NCBI GenBank assembly: GCA_021396245.1
Contig: WNYE01000019.1
Location: 1 to 64,000, forward strand
DNA from: Sporothrix humicola
Lineage: Eukaryota; Ascomycota; Sordariomycetes; Ophiostomatales; Ophiostomataceae
Length of the DNA: 64,000 nucleotides
Direction of reading: 5' to 3'
Positions 54,511 to 64,000 of the stretch are shown here, one piece after another. The first letter of the stretch is position 1. Each line of letters begins with the position of its first letter. The translations under genes were made by a program, and so were the position numbers. A model generated the notes under the pieces. That model saw nothing but the letters and a program-made list of their open reading frames with translations. It ran no database searches and had not been told where the DNA came from.

Positions 54511-56223
54511 ATGTCCGCCCTCCCACCCGGTATCGAAATCCGCGGCGAGAAGGCGCCTCCAACACGGGTGCCTACTTCTCGTGGCCGTGGTCTTTTTGCA
54601 ACGCGCAGCTACGAAGCTGGCGATGAGATTGCCGTGTTCAGCAAGCCGCTTATTGTGCTGCCGGCCGGTGAAGATGCGACTAAATATTGCAACTACTGTC
54701 TCGACGAGCGCGCCCAGCCCGTGAAGAAGTGCACAGCCTGCCAGGCCGTCGCCTACTGTGGCACAGATTGCCAGCGTCAGCATTGGCGCCGTTTCCACAA
54801 GTTTGAGTGCACGGCGCTCAAGAATGCCTTTGAGAGCGCCCGGCGCGAGGCCAACTCGTTGCAGGGCGGCTACGTGAAGCCGCTGCCGGCACCTGTCCGT
54901 GCGTTGATGCTGCTGATTCTGCAATGGAAGAAATCGGCTGAACTGCGCGAGACTATCACTCGTCTCGAGAGCCACACGCTGGCTTTTGTCAGCAGAGAGG
55001 AGCTGTGGCGCGACTTCAAGATGCAGGCTGCTGCCGCTTGTAAGTTTACCGAGTGGTTTGGCGATGACGAGATCAAGACGGCCATTGAAATCATGTGCCG
55101 CATCCACACCAACTCGTTTGACCGTCGCGATTTTGACTTCAACCAGTCGGGCATCTTCCTCGACGCCGACTTGGCCATGGTCAACCACTCCTGCATTCCC
55201 AATGCCGGCGTCGGTTTCCACGGTCAAAAAGCCTGGTTGCGCGCTCAGCAACCCATTGCTGCCGGCGATGAGATTACCATTTCCTACACCGACTATACGC
55301 TGCCCAAATATGAGCGCATGGAGAAGCTCGGGCCCTACAATTTCATGTGCACGTGCGACCGTTGCACCAGGGACCTCACCGTCTACCACGTCGTGAGGCT
55401 TTCGCCCGTAATCCCGCTCAACGTCTTCCCCTACAGCCTGGTCAATGACCCAGAGTTTTTGAAGAACCCAAACGTTGGCGCCGGAACGACGCCTAATGGT
55501 CTCGAGCAACTGTGGCTGGACTACATAAACCTCATGGGCGCCCGCGAGTTCAGTGAGGGTGTTGAAGGCCACCTGCAGATTATGAGAGAGACGTGGCAGG
55601 ACTGTGGCCCGCTCGTTCGGTCCCGTCGCTGGGCCGAAGAGCCGCTTGCAAAGGTCGTCTTCCACGCCATCCACTTCAACATGGGCATTGACAACAAGGA
55701 GCACCTGCTGGCTTTTGCCTGCATGAATGCGCTGTACATTGACCCCATCAAATACCCGCTGCCGTTCCATCCACAGCGCGTCAAGGGTATCATGGACCTC
55801 GCCAAGGCCATCAACACCGCCTTGCCCGGCTCCTTCCATGACGCAAGCTATTCCGGCATGGAAATCTTTGACGGCCGTGAGGACCGGATGAAAAAGTACA
55901 AGAAAGTGCACCCCGATGCCGAGAAGGAGCTGTGGAAGGTTGGCGGCAACGCATACGAGATGCTGTGGCGCATCATCCGCCACAATGCGCCACTTGCCCA
56001 CTCGACAGGGTGGCAGCCCAACGACGCTGCCCGTGTCCTTCTCAAGGACTACTACGACACGCCGTCGCAGAGTCTCAAGGATTCGTTCCCAAAGATCGAC
56101 TCCTATTTTGAGAACCCCACCTCACCAGAGGCTGTCAAATACTTCGAAGAAACCACGAAGCCACTGTGGAACTTTGCAGACATTGCCATCAAGATTCTAC
56201 ATGAACAACTTGACGGGCAGTAG
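54511..56223 (+). CDS. MYND zinc finger / SET-domain protein (SMYD type)
   Basis: The 570-residue protein has the SMYD layout: an N-terminal SET half (SRGRGLFATRSYEAGDEIAVF), an inserted MYND finger at 60-100 with CNYC, CTACQAVAYCGTDCQRQHW and HKFEC, then the C-terminal SET half. The SET core carries NHSCIPNAGVGF (Asn225 onward), GDEITISYTDY (252 onward) and a post-SET FMCTCDRC. These residues bind SAM and the target lysine. The C-terminal third is helical and probably packs against the catalytic part. By family it is a lysine methyltransferase of the cytosol or nucleus; the substrate is unknown. The start at 54511 has a strong context; in-frame codons upstream lie in the C/T-rich leader and lack an ATG. 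Confidence 0.9.
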   Translation: MSALPPGIEIRGEKAPPTRVPTSRGRGLFATRSYEAGDEIAVFSKPLIVLPAGEDATKYCNYCLDERAQPVKKCTACQAVAYCGTDCQRQHWRRFHKFECTALKNAFESARREANSLQGGYVKPLPAPVRALMLLILQWKKSAELRETITRLESHTLAFVSREELWRDFKMQAAAACKFTEWFGDDEIKTAIEIMCRIHTNSFDRRDFDFNQSGIFLDADLAMVNHSCIPNAGVGFHGQKAWLRAQQPIAAGDEITISYTDYTLPKYERMEKLGPYNFMCTCDRCTRDLTVYHVVRLSPVIPLNVFPYSLVNDPEFLKNPNVGAGTTPNGLEQLWLDYINLMGAREFSEGVEGHLQIMRETWQDCGPLVRSRRWAEEPLAKVVFHAIHFNMGIDNKEHLLAFACMNALYIDPIKYPLPFHPQRVKGIMDLAKAINTALPGSFHDASYSGMEIFDGREDRMKKYKKVHPDAEKELWKVGGNAYEMLWRIIRHNAPLAHSTGWQPNDAARVLLKDYYDTPSQSLKDSFPKIDSYFENPTSPEAVKYFEETTKPLWNFADIAIKILHEQLDGQ

Positions 56224-56916
56224 TGCAACGTTGGGGCCAATTTTGGTCGATGATGAGAACGAGAATGAAAATAAAACGAAAGGAAATGTTTATGGATATG
56301 GACATGGATATGGTCGAAAATAGAGCGATGAGATAGGATCTTCACAGTGTTAGTTTTTGATGACATGAGAGATGAGCATGTAGATTGTATACAAAACTTA
56401 TGAGATAAAGCAAGCAAACATAAATAAAAGTGAGCGAGCCATTGATAAACGTTTAAGCAGTGACAAAGTGAGTCGAGTCACTCTACGTATTAATACGGAG
56501 TATTACTGTATTCCTGATATGATGCGATGTAATTACAGGCACACTAACACCTGCAGTTGGCCTGTATTTTAGCGGTCACCTGAACATTGAGCTTGTTGGT
56601 AGATCAAGTATACTTTCCTAATGCAGTAAGCGGTGACCGACCTTAGCTCCAGTGCTCCTGCTTTGCGCGGCAGAATTATCTTTTTTCTGGCTATCTGCAG
56701 TTTATCGCAGGCAGGAGCAGTCCCGCTACTTCTTCCCAGCAACAACAAATTTAAAAGCTTGCGCTTCTGCTTTTATTTCTTTCAGCGCTTCGCTCTTTCC
56801 CGACCGACCCAGTTTCGTTCTTTCCTACAACCCATTGACGATCTGTATCCCTGCTCTCTTCCGACCGACCGATTATTTCTCTCGTTCTCATTTCAACCGA
56901 CTCCATCCCGATTACC
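56224..56916. promoter_or_regulatory. promoter region of the Rex1-type exonuclease gene
   Basis: This 693-bp region contains one TACGGAGTA at 56494-56502 within ACGTATTAATACGGAGTATTAC. The last ~150 bases are a C/T-rich leader. The left end holds the 3' UTR of the MYND/SET gene, with a run of TATGGATATGG-like repeats near 56290. Confidence 0.45.
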
Positions 56917-59169
56917 ATGTCTACGTCCGTCCCTACGGACTCGATACCGGCCAAGCCGCCCACAAACGGTGCCGACGACCTTGCCGTCAGTGCCACCGGC
57001 ACGAAGCGGTCGCTTTCCGAAATGGAGCTCGGCGAAGAAGACAAGAAGGGCGAGAAGAAGAGCAAGCATGGCGACGACAAGAACGACAATGGTGGAGAGT
57101 GGCAGACGGTGCGCAACGGCCGCCCTTCAAAGAAGTTAAAAAAGGTTCCCAAAAAGGACTCTGGCAACTACCCATCCCTCTCATTCAACAAGAATGCTCG
57201 CCTCCAGAGCAAGATCCAGGTCTCGGACCTGCGCAACCTCGTCACATACATTTTTGCCGACGGCACAGCACCACAGTGGATCGGCGTGCACCACCGGCCA
57301 TCTTTCCGCAAGATTGTGGCCATTCTCGTGCCTGGACTCGAGGAGGCCATGTTCAAGGCGGGTGCCGATTTCGCCAAGTGGATGGAGCAGGAGGACGGCA
57401 GCGTCGAGGCGCTCGAGCGCTGGACAAAGAACGTTGCGACACCCTACGACGACGCTTACCCGCGCACACTCGACAAGGACAATCTGCCAGCCGCCGTCCA
57501 GCCCTTTGCCGATGTCTTCCCACAACTGTGGCCAGTACGGGCCCGCGGCAACGAAAAATATGCGACGCTCTTCTCACCTGTCGCCACATTTTTGACAGCT
57601 CCTCTACCGAAGTCGGCCTCCGACGACAACAGACAGAAGGGCTCTGGCCCCCGCTACCGGCCAGACAACGGCTCCAAGGATGTGCGGACACGTATCACCG
57701 AATTTATTGCCACACCAGAAGAGTACATGGCCAACGAGTTTGTGCTTCACCCGGCCCTTCTGCCGGCCGACCAGCGTGCCGAGTTCAAGGACGAGCCCGG
57801 GTGGGTGCACACCGACGTCACCGAACTTTCTGAAGGCGACATTCCCGAGGCCGAGATTGAGCAGGGCAGCGTCACGGCCGGTCGCAAGGTCTACGCCATC
57901 GATTGTGAAATGTGCAAGGCTGCCGAGGACAAGTTTGTTCTGACACGTATCAGTGTTGTGGCCTGGGACGGCGAGGTCGTTATGGACGAGCTCGTCAAGC
58001 CCGACGAGCCTATTGTTGACTACCTTACCCAGTTCTCGGGTATCACCGAAGCCATGCTCGCGCCTGTTACAACCCGCCTCGTCGACATCCAGCGCCGCCT
58101 GCTCGCCATCCTCGACAAGCACGCCATCCTGGTCGGCCACTCGCTCGATTCGGATGTCCGCGCCATGCAGCTCACCCACCCATTTATTGTCGACACATCC
58201 ATTGTCTTCCCGCATCCCATGGCCCCTGCCAAAAAGCACGCCCTGCGCTGGCTTTCTAGCAAGTACCTCAACCGCGAGATCCAAAAGGGCCACGGCACGT
58301 CCCGCGGACACGACAGTGTGGAGGATGCCCGCACCTGTCTTGACTTGATCAAGCGCAAGTGCGAAAAGGGCAAGGCCTGGGGCGGTAGTGCCAGCGGGCA
58401 GAATGCAGAGTGGGCCGGCGGCGAGGGTGCTGGCGAGAACCTGTTCCACCGGTTGGCACGTGCGGGCACCGCCTACCGGTCGCAGGGCGGACCCCAGGCG
58501 ACGGGTGGTGTTGCCACAGGCAAGTCTACAGCTGCTGTGGACTGGGGCGATGCGCGCCGCACCCTCTGTGGCGAGGCAGGCATCGTGCTGGGCGGGTGCC
58601 GCAGCGATGCCGACGTCGAGGCTAACCTGATCCGTGCCGTCCAGGGCGATCCGGACGGTAAAGTGGTACCTGGAGGCGGCGTTGATTTCGTCTGGGCGCG
58701 GATGCGCGAACTGGAGGCTTTACAGGGTTGGTGGAACCGCAACAAGCTGTCGGGCGGTGCAGACCCAGCACAAAATCAGAATCAAAACGGCCAGGGACCG
58801 CCGACCATGCAGATGCTCGAGGTGCTCATGGCCGCCGAGGAGGACAAGTACCCGGAGGAAAAGTCAGAGGGCGAAGCCGATAAGGAGGTTTCCCCCCTCG
58901 AGCGTGCCGTCCGCATTCTGAGCCGCCGTCTGCAACGTATCCACGCCCAGCTGCCGCCTTGCACGGCCCTTGTCGTCTTTAGTGGAAGTGGTGACCCACG
59001 CGCCATGAGCAAGCTGCAGGCACAGCGCGCTCAGCACAAGCGGGAGTACCACACGCCCGGCGTCAAGTGGGACCAGATTTCGGTGCCTTGGACAGACACG
59101 GAGGCACAGCAGTTGCAGAAGGCCGTCCGGCGGGCGCGCGATGGCGTTGCTTTTATCGCCGTGAAGTAA
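56917..59169 (+). CDS. rex1: RNA exonuclease, Rex1/Rnh70 type (DEDDh)
   Basis: The 750-residue protein has a Lys/Glu-rich N-terminus with basic patches (about 30-90, a likely nuclear signal) and a DEDDh exonuclease domain at about 324-480. Motifs are visible: Exo I YAIDCEMC (326-333), Exo II ILVGHSLDSDVRAM (about 404-417) and Exo III HDSVEDAR (465-472). Yeast Rex1/Rnh70 trims 3' ends of 5S and 5.8S rRNA, tRNA and snRNA precursors; the fungal orthologue is expected to do the same in the nucleolus. The C-terminal region (about 500-750) is longer than in yeast (553 residues in total) and rich in Gly, Gln and Glu. The start ATG has context TTACCATGTC. There are no introns. Confidence 0.9.
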   Translation: MSTSVPTDSIPAKPPTNGADDLAVSATGTKRSLSEMELGEEDKKGEKKSKHGDDKNDNGGEWQTVRNGRPSKKLKKVPKKDSGNYPSLSFNKNARLQSKIQVSDLRNLVTYIFADGTAPQWIGVHHRPSFRKIVAILVPGLEEAMFKAGADFAKWMEQEDGSVEALERWTKNVATPYDDAYPRTLDKDNLPAAVQPFADVFPQLWPVRARGNEKYATLFSPVATFLTAPLPKSASDDNRQKGSGPRYRPDNGSKDVRTRITEFIATPEEYMANEFVLHPALLPADQRAEFKDEPGWVHTDVTELSEGDIPEAEIEQGSVTAGRKVYAIDCEMCKAAEDKFVLTRISVVAWDGEVVMDELVKPDEPIVDYLTQFSGITEAMLAPVTTRLVDIQRRLLAILDKHAILVGHSLDSDVRAMQLTHPFIVDTSIVFPHPMAPAKKHALRWLSSKYLNREIQKGHGTSRGHDSVEDARTCLDLIKRKCEKGKAWGGSASGQNAEWAGGEGAGENLFHRLARAGTAYRSQGGPQATGGVATGKSTAAVDWGDARRTLCGEAGIVLGGCRSDADVEANLIRAVQGDPDGKVVPGGGVDFVWARMRELEALQGWWNRNKLSGGADPAQNQNQNGQGPPTMQMLEVLMAAEEDKYPEEKSEGEADKEVSPLERAVRILSRRLQRIHAQLPPCTALVVFSGSGDPRAMSKLQAQRAQHKREYHTPGVKWDQISVPWTDTEAQQLQKAVRRARDGVAFIAVK

Positions 59170-60232
59170 GGAGGAAATGCTGAACCGGGAAATGGGATAG
59201 GATTTCTACGGCATTTAACGACACAATGTTTCACAGTCTACAAGGGAATGATACCAAAAGGAGTGATTTGCGAGTGAATGGCGGTTGATAGGACCACTTA
59301 ACCAGTCATGAGGGCCCATTATGGCTCCTGGCAGCGATATTGTATGAATATGTTGTTTATTGCTTCGGTTTAATAGCAGCATACGCATGCTATCGTTGAG
59401 ATATAATGAAAACTACTTTAACTCGTAACAACGTAATAAAAGTTATTTAAAAAAAAATCATAATTTTATGAATTCATTGTTAACGTCTCAAATCTAGCTA
59501 TAGAATCCCGTAAAAAATGAAGTATATGGTATAATTAACGCACAGAATGCCAGAAAAGTATTAAATAATATTTAGTCCTCGAAACACGAATGTTTAAAGA
59601 AAACACGGCGTGGATGTGGTATCATGAATTTTAAGCTTGTTGCGCGGCAGGTGCTCTTGGAGCTAAAAGTGGGGCTGGCACACCTGCCTTCGTTGTTCTC
59701 GATTGGACGTCTTAACAAACCAAGCTTCATTTGGACCTTTGCGACACTCGACGACTTCCCGCAGACAACAACCATTTCACAAGCGACAACACCTGCACCG
59801 TCGAAGCGCACCCCTCCAAACCTCCGCATTGCATCGACACCTTCAATACTGCATCAGTTTCGAATCAACTCTACCTGGCCGGTCTCTGACGCTGTCGCTT
59901 TTGCGCCGCATCTGCTCGAGGCCTCGATCTCGGCCTTTGGCAAATCCAGTGCTGGCGATGCGCAGCGTGCTCCTTTGTACGATTCCCGACGCTTAACGAC
60001 CGGCCGGCACTACGACACCCTACATAGATGCATCAGCTTCACCATCCTTTACACGTTAATGTAGCTTGCGGTCATTTCTTGGATACTACGACCAAACACG
60101 ATACCCCTCCCTTTCGATTCGACCTTTCACGATTCGACTCGACCTCCTGCCTCCATCTCTGACACCTATTTAAACGCCTTTACACCTCTTTGAACGCCCA
60201 TACACCTCTTTAAACACCTTTACACCCTCACG
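59170..60232. promoter_or_regulatory. Rex1 3' region / Med1 promoter and leader
   Basis: The left half is AT-rich (59340-59590, probably 3' flank or weakly constrained DNA). A 146-codon open frame (59624-60064) exists but has no domain and no ribosomal context beyond an ATG. The right end holds three 20-bp tandem units (separate entry) just before the Med1 start. Confidence 0.5.
60162..60221. repeat. three 20-bp tandem units in the Med1 leader
   Basis: ACACCTATTTAAACGCCTTT, ACACCTCTTTGAACGCCCAT and ACACCTCTTTAAACACCTTT stand head to tail, and a partial fourth unit (ACACCCTCACG) runs into the ATG at 60233. If the transcript starts upstream, these units lie in the 5' UTR. Confidence 0.9.
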
Positions 60233-62422
60233 ATGGCTACGCCGACAGCCATGAAGCTAGCGCCGTCGCAGCAGGGCCGGACACCCGCAGCGGCCACTCC
60301 TCCTGTCTCAACGCCGTTCAGTTCACAACACCAACACACAGCCTTCTCGCCGCTCGGGCCACGGTCGTCACCACAGAACGTCAAGAAGTCACCAGCCAAT
60401 TCGGCGACGCTCATGGGCCTGTCAGCGAGCAGCAGCGGCATTCCAGGCGGCAGCGGCGGTCCTGGCAGCAATCCGGCCATGAATTATGATAGCCCGGCCG
60501 CGGCTGCAATGGGCGCCCTGGGCATGGATCTGAGTGGCCTGGACAATGTGAGCGTGGTTGGCGGGCTGTCGCATCTTGGCGGAAGCGTGCTTGGCCGCAA
60601 CGACGACGACGAGCGCTCACGGCGACTACACACAGTTTTGCACTCGCTGCAAGCTGGCAAGGGCCACGTCAGCGAGGCCGGCCTGGAGCGACTGGCCAAA
60701 TCTATGGGCCTTGAGTGCCTGTGGGAAGAGGCCATGGGCGGCGGCGGCGGCAGTGGCGACGCACGCACACTCGTGGTGGCCGGCTCGGCGCTCGCCCTCG
60801 AGATTGCCGTGGTCAACAACGTTGTCGAGAACGTGTCGGTCACGTTCCCCGAGTCGCGGAGTATCGTCCTGCGGCACGTCGAGCGCGCCGACAAGATTCT
60901 GCTGCAAAACCTGCAGCTGCAGCCCGGCGAGAGCCCGCTCACAAAGAGGCTGGACCGGTTTGCGGCCAACCTGGAGACGCTGGCCGTGCTGGACAAGCTG
61001 AGCGTCGAGCCAGGACTCAACCTGTACGAGGCGGTGGCCGGCATCTATGAGTCGCTGGACCGTCTCTACCAGTGGGACCTGCAGCAGCTGCGCAACGACC
61101 CATCGCAGGCACAGAGTGGACAGGGCGAGGACGGGCTGGTCACGATGGTCCAGTGCGCCCGCCACGGTCGTCCAACGATGCACGAGGGCGATAATCTGGG
61201 TCTGGGCATCGACTACTGGAAGCAAAAGCGGCATATCCGGCTGGTGCGGGCAAATGCAGGAGACGACGTGAATGCTACTCGCGAAGAGAAGAACGACACG
61301 ACGTGGCGCATCTTAATCGGTTGCGCGCCCACAACAAACTCTCTCATGTACCCTCCTGTGCGTGTTTCGGACAAGTGGCTTTCGGATGCCATCGAGAAGA
61401 CGGATATCTTGCTCGGTGGCGGCAACCCCGCTCAGCCAGACCTAGACTGGCTCGAGCCCGAGAACACAATCTTGTCATCGACACAGCCGGATGGCACGAA
61501 AAACGAGGGCGACGAGGCACCCACAACTCTAGCTGGCGCCAAACTACCAGACGTGCGCTTCAACGCCGTGTTCGACCCGCCCGTGGTTGTGCCGTTGACT
61601 CTCTGGCATCAGATCAACGAGCTTATCGGACTGGTTCCCGAGGCCGAGGCGCAGCCGCCGGCGACTTACGATGCGCTTCTCTTCCCCGTGGCGCCAGGCA
61701 CACATCATGATCCAAGCGACCCGCGGACAATCCGGCGCAATAGAGACGTGCCTTTCGCCTCCAAGGGCGGCAAGGAGGAGCCCAAGAAGCACCAGCATAA
61801 CCTGTTCATCTATAAGCCAGTTTATGGACGTGTGCTATCGGAGTTGCCCTTCTCACACCCGAGCCAGCTGATCCGGATGCTCCCGACGTTGCGACAGTAT
61901 GCATTTTTAGCAACGGTGCTCCGGAACTCGTTTGGCGAGGACAACGCGCCCAAGGAGCAGGAGTCCTCCTCATCATCTACAAGCACAACGATACCAGCCC
62001 CAGGAAAGAAGTTTGTGCTGCCGCTCAACGGCCGGCCCAAGACGTCAGTCCTGTCAACGGCCGACGACGAGTTTGAGCTGTACACGGGTGCCATTGTCGA
62101 AAGGAACAAAAAGCCCCCGCCTTCGACCCCTGATGCTCCACCGTCGCTTCACATGGACGTTGTGCTCACAGCCCACCCTGTGCCGCGTCTCCAGATCGTG
62201 TTCCCCTTCCGTAAGGCGACGGCGGACATTGTCCTGGAGATTGGGCCGAACGGGCAGGTCCACGTCGTCTCGCAGAACATCTTCAACGAGCAGGACGACA
62301 ACGCCAACACTGACGGCAAGGGCAAGAGCCGGCGTATTCATCCCCAGGATCTGGGACGGATTCTGGAGGTGTGTGAGGACTTGGGCGTCTGGTGCGAGTG
62401 GATCCGGAGCCGGTGTACGTGA
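60233..62422 (+). CDS. med1: Mediator subunit 1 (Med1)
   Basis: The 729-residue protein is a subunit of the middle module of Mediator, which links activators to RNA polymerase II. The N-terminal ~110 residues are Ser/Pro/Ala-rich and disordered. The Med1 domain starts near ERSRRLHTVLHSLQAGKGHV, continues through GLERLAKSMGLECLWEE and VVAGSALALEIAVVNNVV, and includes VSVTFPESRSIVLRHVERADKILLQNL. The block GLNLYEAVAGIYESLDRLYQWDL is also typical. The C-terminal part (about 520-720) ends LEVCEDLGVWCEWIRSRCT. No introns are present. The start follows a short C/T/A-rich leader with tandem repeats. Fungal Med1 is longer than the yeast protein (566 residues), mainly through the N-terminus and inserted loops. 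Confidence 0.9.
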   Translation: MATPTAMKLAPSQQGRTPAAATPPVSTPFSSQHQHTAFSPLGPRSSPQNVKKSPANSATLMGLSASSSGIPGGSGGPGSNPAMNYDSPAAAAMGALGMDLSGLDNVSVVGGLSHLGGSVLGRNDDDERSRRLHTVLHSLQAGKGHVSEAGLERLAKSMGLECLWEEAMGGGGGSGDARTLVVAGSALALEIAVVNNVVENVSVTFPESRSIVLRHVERADKILLQNLQLQPGESPLTKRLDRFAANLETLAVLDKLSVEPGLNLYEAVAGIYESLDRLYQWDLQQLRNDPSQAQSGQGEDGLVTMVQCARHGRPTMHEGDNLGLGIDYWKQKRHIRLVRANAGDDVNATREEKNDTTWRILIGCAPTTNSLMYPPVRVSDKWLSDAIEKTDILLGGGNPAQPDLDWLEPENTILSSTQPDGTKNEGDEAPTTLAGAKLPDVRFNAVFDPPVVVPLTLWHQINELIGLVPEAEAQPPATYDALLFPVAPGTHHDPSDPRTIRRNRDVPFASKGGKEEPKKHQHNLFIYKPVYGRVLSELPFSHPSQLIRMLPTLRQYAFLATVLRNSFGEDNAPKEQESSSSSTSTTIPAPGKKFVLPLNGRPKTSVLSTADDEFELYTGAIVERNKKPPPSTPDAPPSLHMDVVLTAHPVPRLQIVFPFRKATADIVLEIGPNGQVHVVSQNIFNEQDDNANTDGKGKSRRIHPQDLGRILEVCEDLGVWCEWIRSRCT

Positions 62423-64000
62423 CGGGCCGAGGGTCAATAGTCTTAGTCTAGGGACAAAATCAAATAAAATCAAGTCTACGAAGTGCACTAGAACGATGGA
62501 AGCGAGTACGATAATTTCGGTACGAGGTTCGTGAAAAGCGTATCTTTTTCAGTGAAGAATATAGAAGACTCGTAAATAATACGAAAGCATTAGCATCGTT
62601 GAATTTCAAAGTACGATCCAACTTTTATTTTGTTTCCATTTTTTTTGTTTTACTTTCGTAGCGTTCGGAGGACGCCGTCATCATGACTTTTGTTTTGACA
62701 GGAAAAAACGACAAGAAAAACACGGCTAGACTGGGGGTACCGTAACAGTCATTTCCCGTGGTTCATGCATGGAAGCTTTCATCGAAGGGTCTGCCAGTGT
62801 TCCTTGGGGACGAGGAGGGGACCAAGAGGCACCAAGAGAGAAGGGACCGGGGGGCTAGGGGCAGCCGGGACCTCATTGCCGGTGATGGTGGTGGTCTGTT
62901 TTCCTGTCTTTTTCCTTGGGTTTTGTTGACTTTCGTGTTCATTTCCATCCCATGTTTTCTTGGTGCTCTTTTCGTTTTCCCCACATCCCAAGAGGGAATA
63001 AATGCAATACGTAAAATTAAATTAAATTTATGTGCAAGATCAGAAGAGACAGAGAGACAGGAAGAGGGCAAAATGTGAAAAAGAAGTAAGAGTTGTCGGG
63101 CACAATTCGTGTAATTGTGTACCTACACTTATGTACCTTAAGATGCTAATTTTAAACACGCACAACCGCACAACGCCGAGCACGAAAGCACAATTTTAAA
63201 AATTGGGCCACTGCGCATATTGGCTCGTCTGCGAAATGCATCTTTTATGCAGAGGGAATAGGAGAAGAGGAAGAAAAGAGAGAAAAGAGGATGAAAGAAA
63301 CAGAGAGGACGAAAAAGGGAAGACATTCGGCAGACGCGGTCTGTTTGTTTTGATTTCACCTAATTTGGAAGAAAAAGATAAAATACAAACGAGACGATGG
63401 CAGAAACGGATGAATTCTTGCCTAGAGAATCACTTGTCTCGATAATCGTACTGAGTAAAGACAAATACTCCGTACACAATACTCAGTCAATAACACATCG
63501 TTAATATACGTCGTATGTGTCGGAATAAAAGCACGGAACACAAAAAATAGACGGAGCACGGAGTATGTGACACGCAGACATACTGGAAGCAGTAATGCCC
63601 CTCGCGTCTGGCCCCCAGACGAACAGGAGGAGGAGGAGTCTCGCAAGAGAAAGAGGAAGGAGAAGAAGAGGAGGAGGAGCGGTGTATCATGGCCCTGATG
63701 TTCTGAAGCCCATGCAGCCACGTTGTGCAGCCCGCAGAATCCACTGAGCCCTCCACTGAGCCCACAGAGTCCACCTCCCCGTCCGCTTGTCCTTATTGTG
63801 ATCGATAACAAAAACGATGTGCCATGTCACAGCTGTGTTTGGAAAGGTTGCACCCTCTACGGGCTATTTTCAACGGTCTCCAGCAGCTCCAGCAGACTCC
63901 AGGAGGCACTGGCCACTCTGCAGTCGAAGGGGAGGGGCAAAAGGGGTGAGAATGGTGATGATGAAAGATGATAGCATGTAGTAAACAAAAGAACAGGGAA
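62423..64000. other. intergenic right end of the window
   Basis: No gene is supported to the right edge. The region contains TACTCCGTA at 63466-63474, TACGTCGTA at 63507-63515 and a close variant CACGGAGTA at 63559-63567, all within about 100 bases. GA-rich simple sequence occurs near 63240-63330 and 63630-63680. Confidence 0.5.

Noticed and set aside
54478..56001. 507-codon open frame antisense to the MYND/SET gene
   Set aside because: It is fully overlapped by a gene with clear MYND and SET motifs, and its translation shows no family resemblance.
59624..60064. 146-codon open frame before Med1
   Set aside because: It begins with ATG but has no domain, atypical composition and lies in the probable Med1 promoter/leader; it is not supported as a gene.
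1..64000. CRISPR arrays, phage or bacterial-type operons
   Set aside because: No regularly spaced direct repeats with unique spacers were seen, and gene structure, introns and protein families are fungal.

Overview
The window reads as nuclear chromosomal DNA of a filamentous ascomycete (Pezizomycotina, most likely Sordariomycetes; species not determinable by eye). The evidence is GC-rich coding sequence with C/G-ending codons, sparse short introns (53-69 nt) with GTRNGY donors and CTAAC/CTAAT-like branch points, fungal-type proteins (Zn2Cys6 factor, DUF1765 protein, fungal Med1, 17.8 kDa complex I subunit) and a CpA/TpG-depleted relic at the left edge that looks like repeat-induced point mutation (RIP). 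I recognise sixteen intact protein genes, one decayed gene and two alanine tRNA genes.

Layout. 1-965 is an AT-rich RIP-type relic with about four 78-bp tandem units, followed by tRNA-Ala(UGC). 2.0-7.2 kb holds three mitochondrial-biogenesis genes: tim44 (minus) sharing a bidirectional promoter with the mitochondrial uS11 gene (plus), then bcs1 (plus). 7.8-8.6 kb is a two-exon dimeric alpha/beta-barrel (ABM-like) protein, and 8.7-10.0 kb is a broken PARG-like gene. 10.7-11.8 kb is rpf2. 12.5-14.5 kb is a Zn2Cys6 factor, divergent from cystathionine gamma-lyase at 18.1-19.5 kb. A 1718-aa DUF1765/UPF0592 gene occupies 20.3-25.4 kb on the minus strand.

From 25.4 to 43.8 kb the sequence is almost gene-free. 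Its 5' part is a pyrimidine-rich (minus-strand) stretch upstream of the DUF1765 gene. The only island is a membrane-anchored monothiol glutaredoxin (36.5-37.4 kb) with an EF-hand-like loop. This desert carries most copies of two recurrent 9-mers, TACGGAGTA and TACGTCGTA.

From 43.8 kb genes are dense again: a 113-aa Ser/Lys-rich protein, a GH53 endo-galactanase, the uS19 ribosomal protein (320-nt intron), a SET protein, tRNA-Ala(AGC), a complex I 17.8 kDa subunit (three exons), the BiP exchange factor SIL1, a MYND/SET protein, an RNA exonuclease of the Rex1/Rnh70 type and Mediator subunit 1.

Functionally these are mostly housekeeping genes: mitochondrial import, translation and respiratory assembly, ribosome biogenesis and RNA processing, ER and redox folding, sulfur metabolism and transcription. 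I saw no secondary-metabolite cluster, phage, CRISPR or defence system. The most interesting items are the recurrent 9-mers, the EF-hand-like loop in the glutaredoxin, the TAG-riddled PARG-like pseudogene, the bcs1 micro-uORF and the repeat-bearing Med1 leader.
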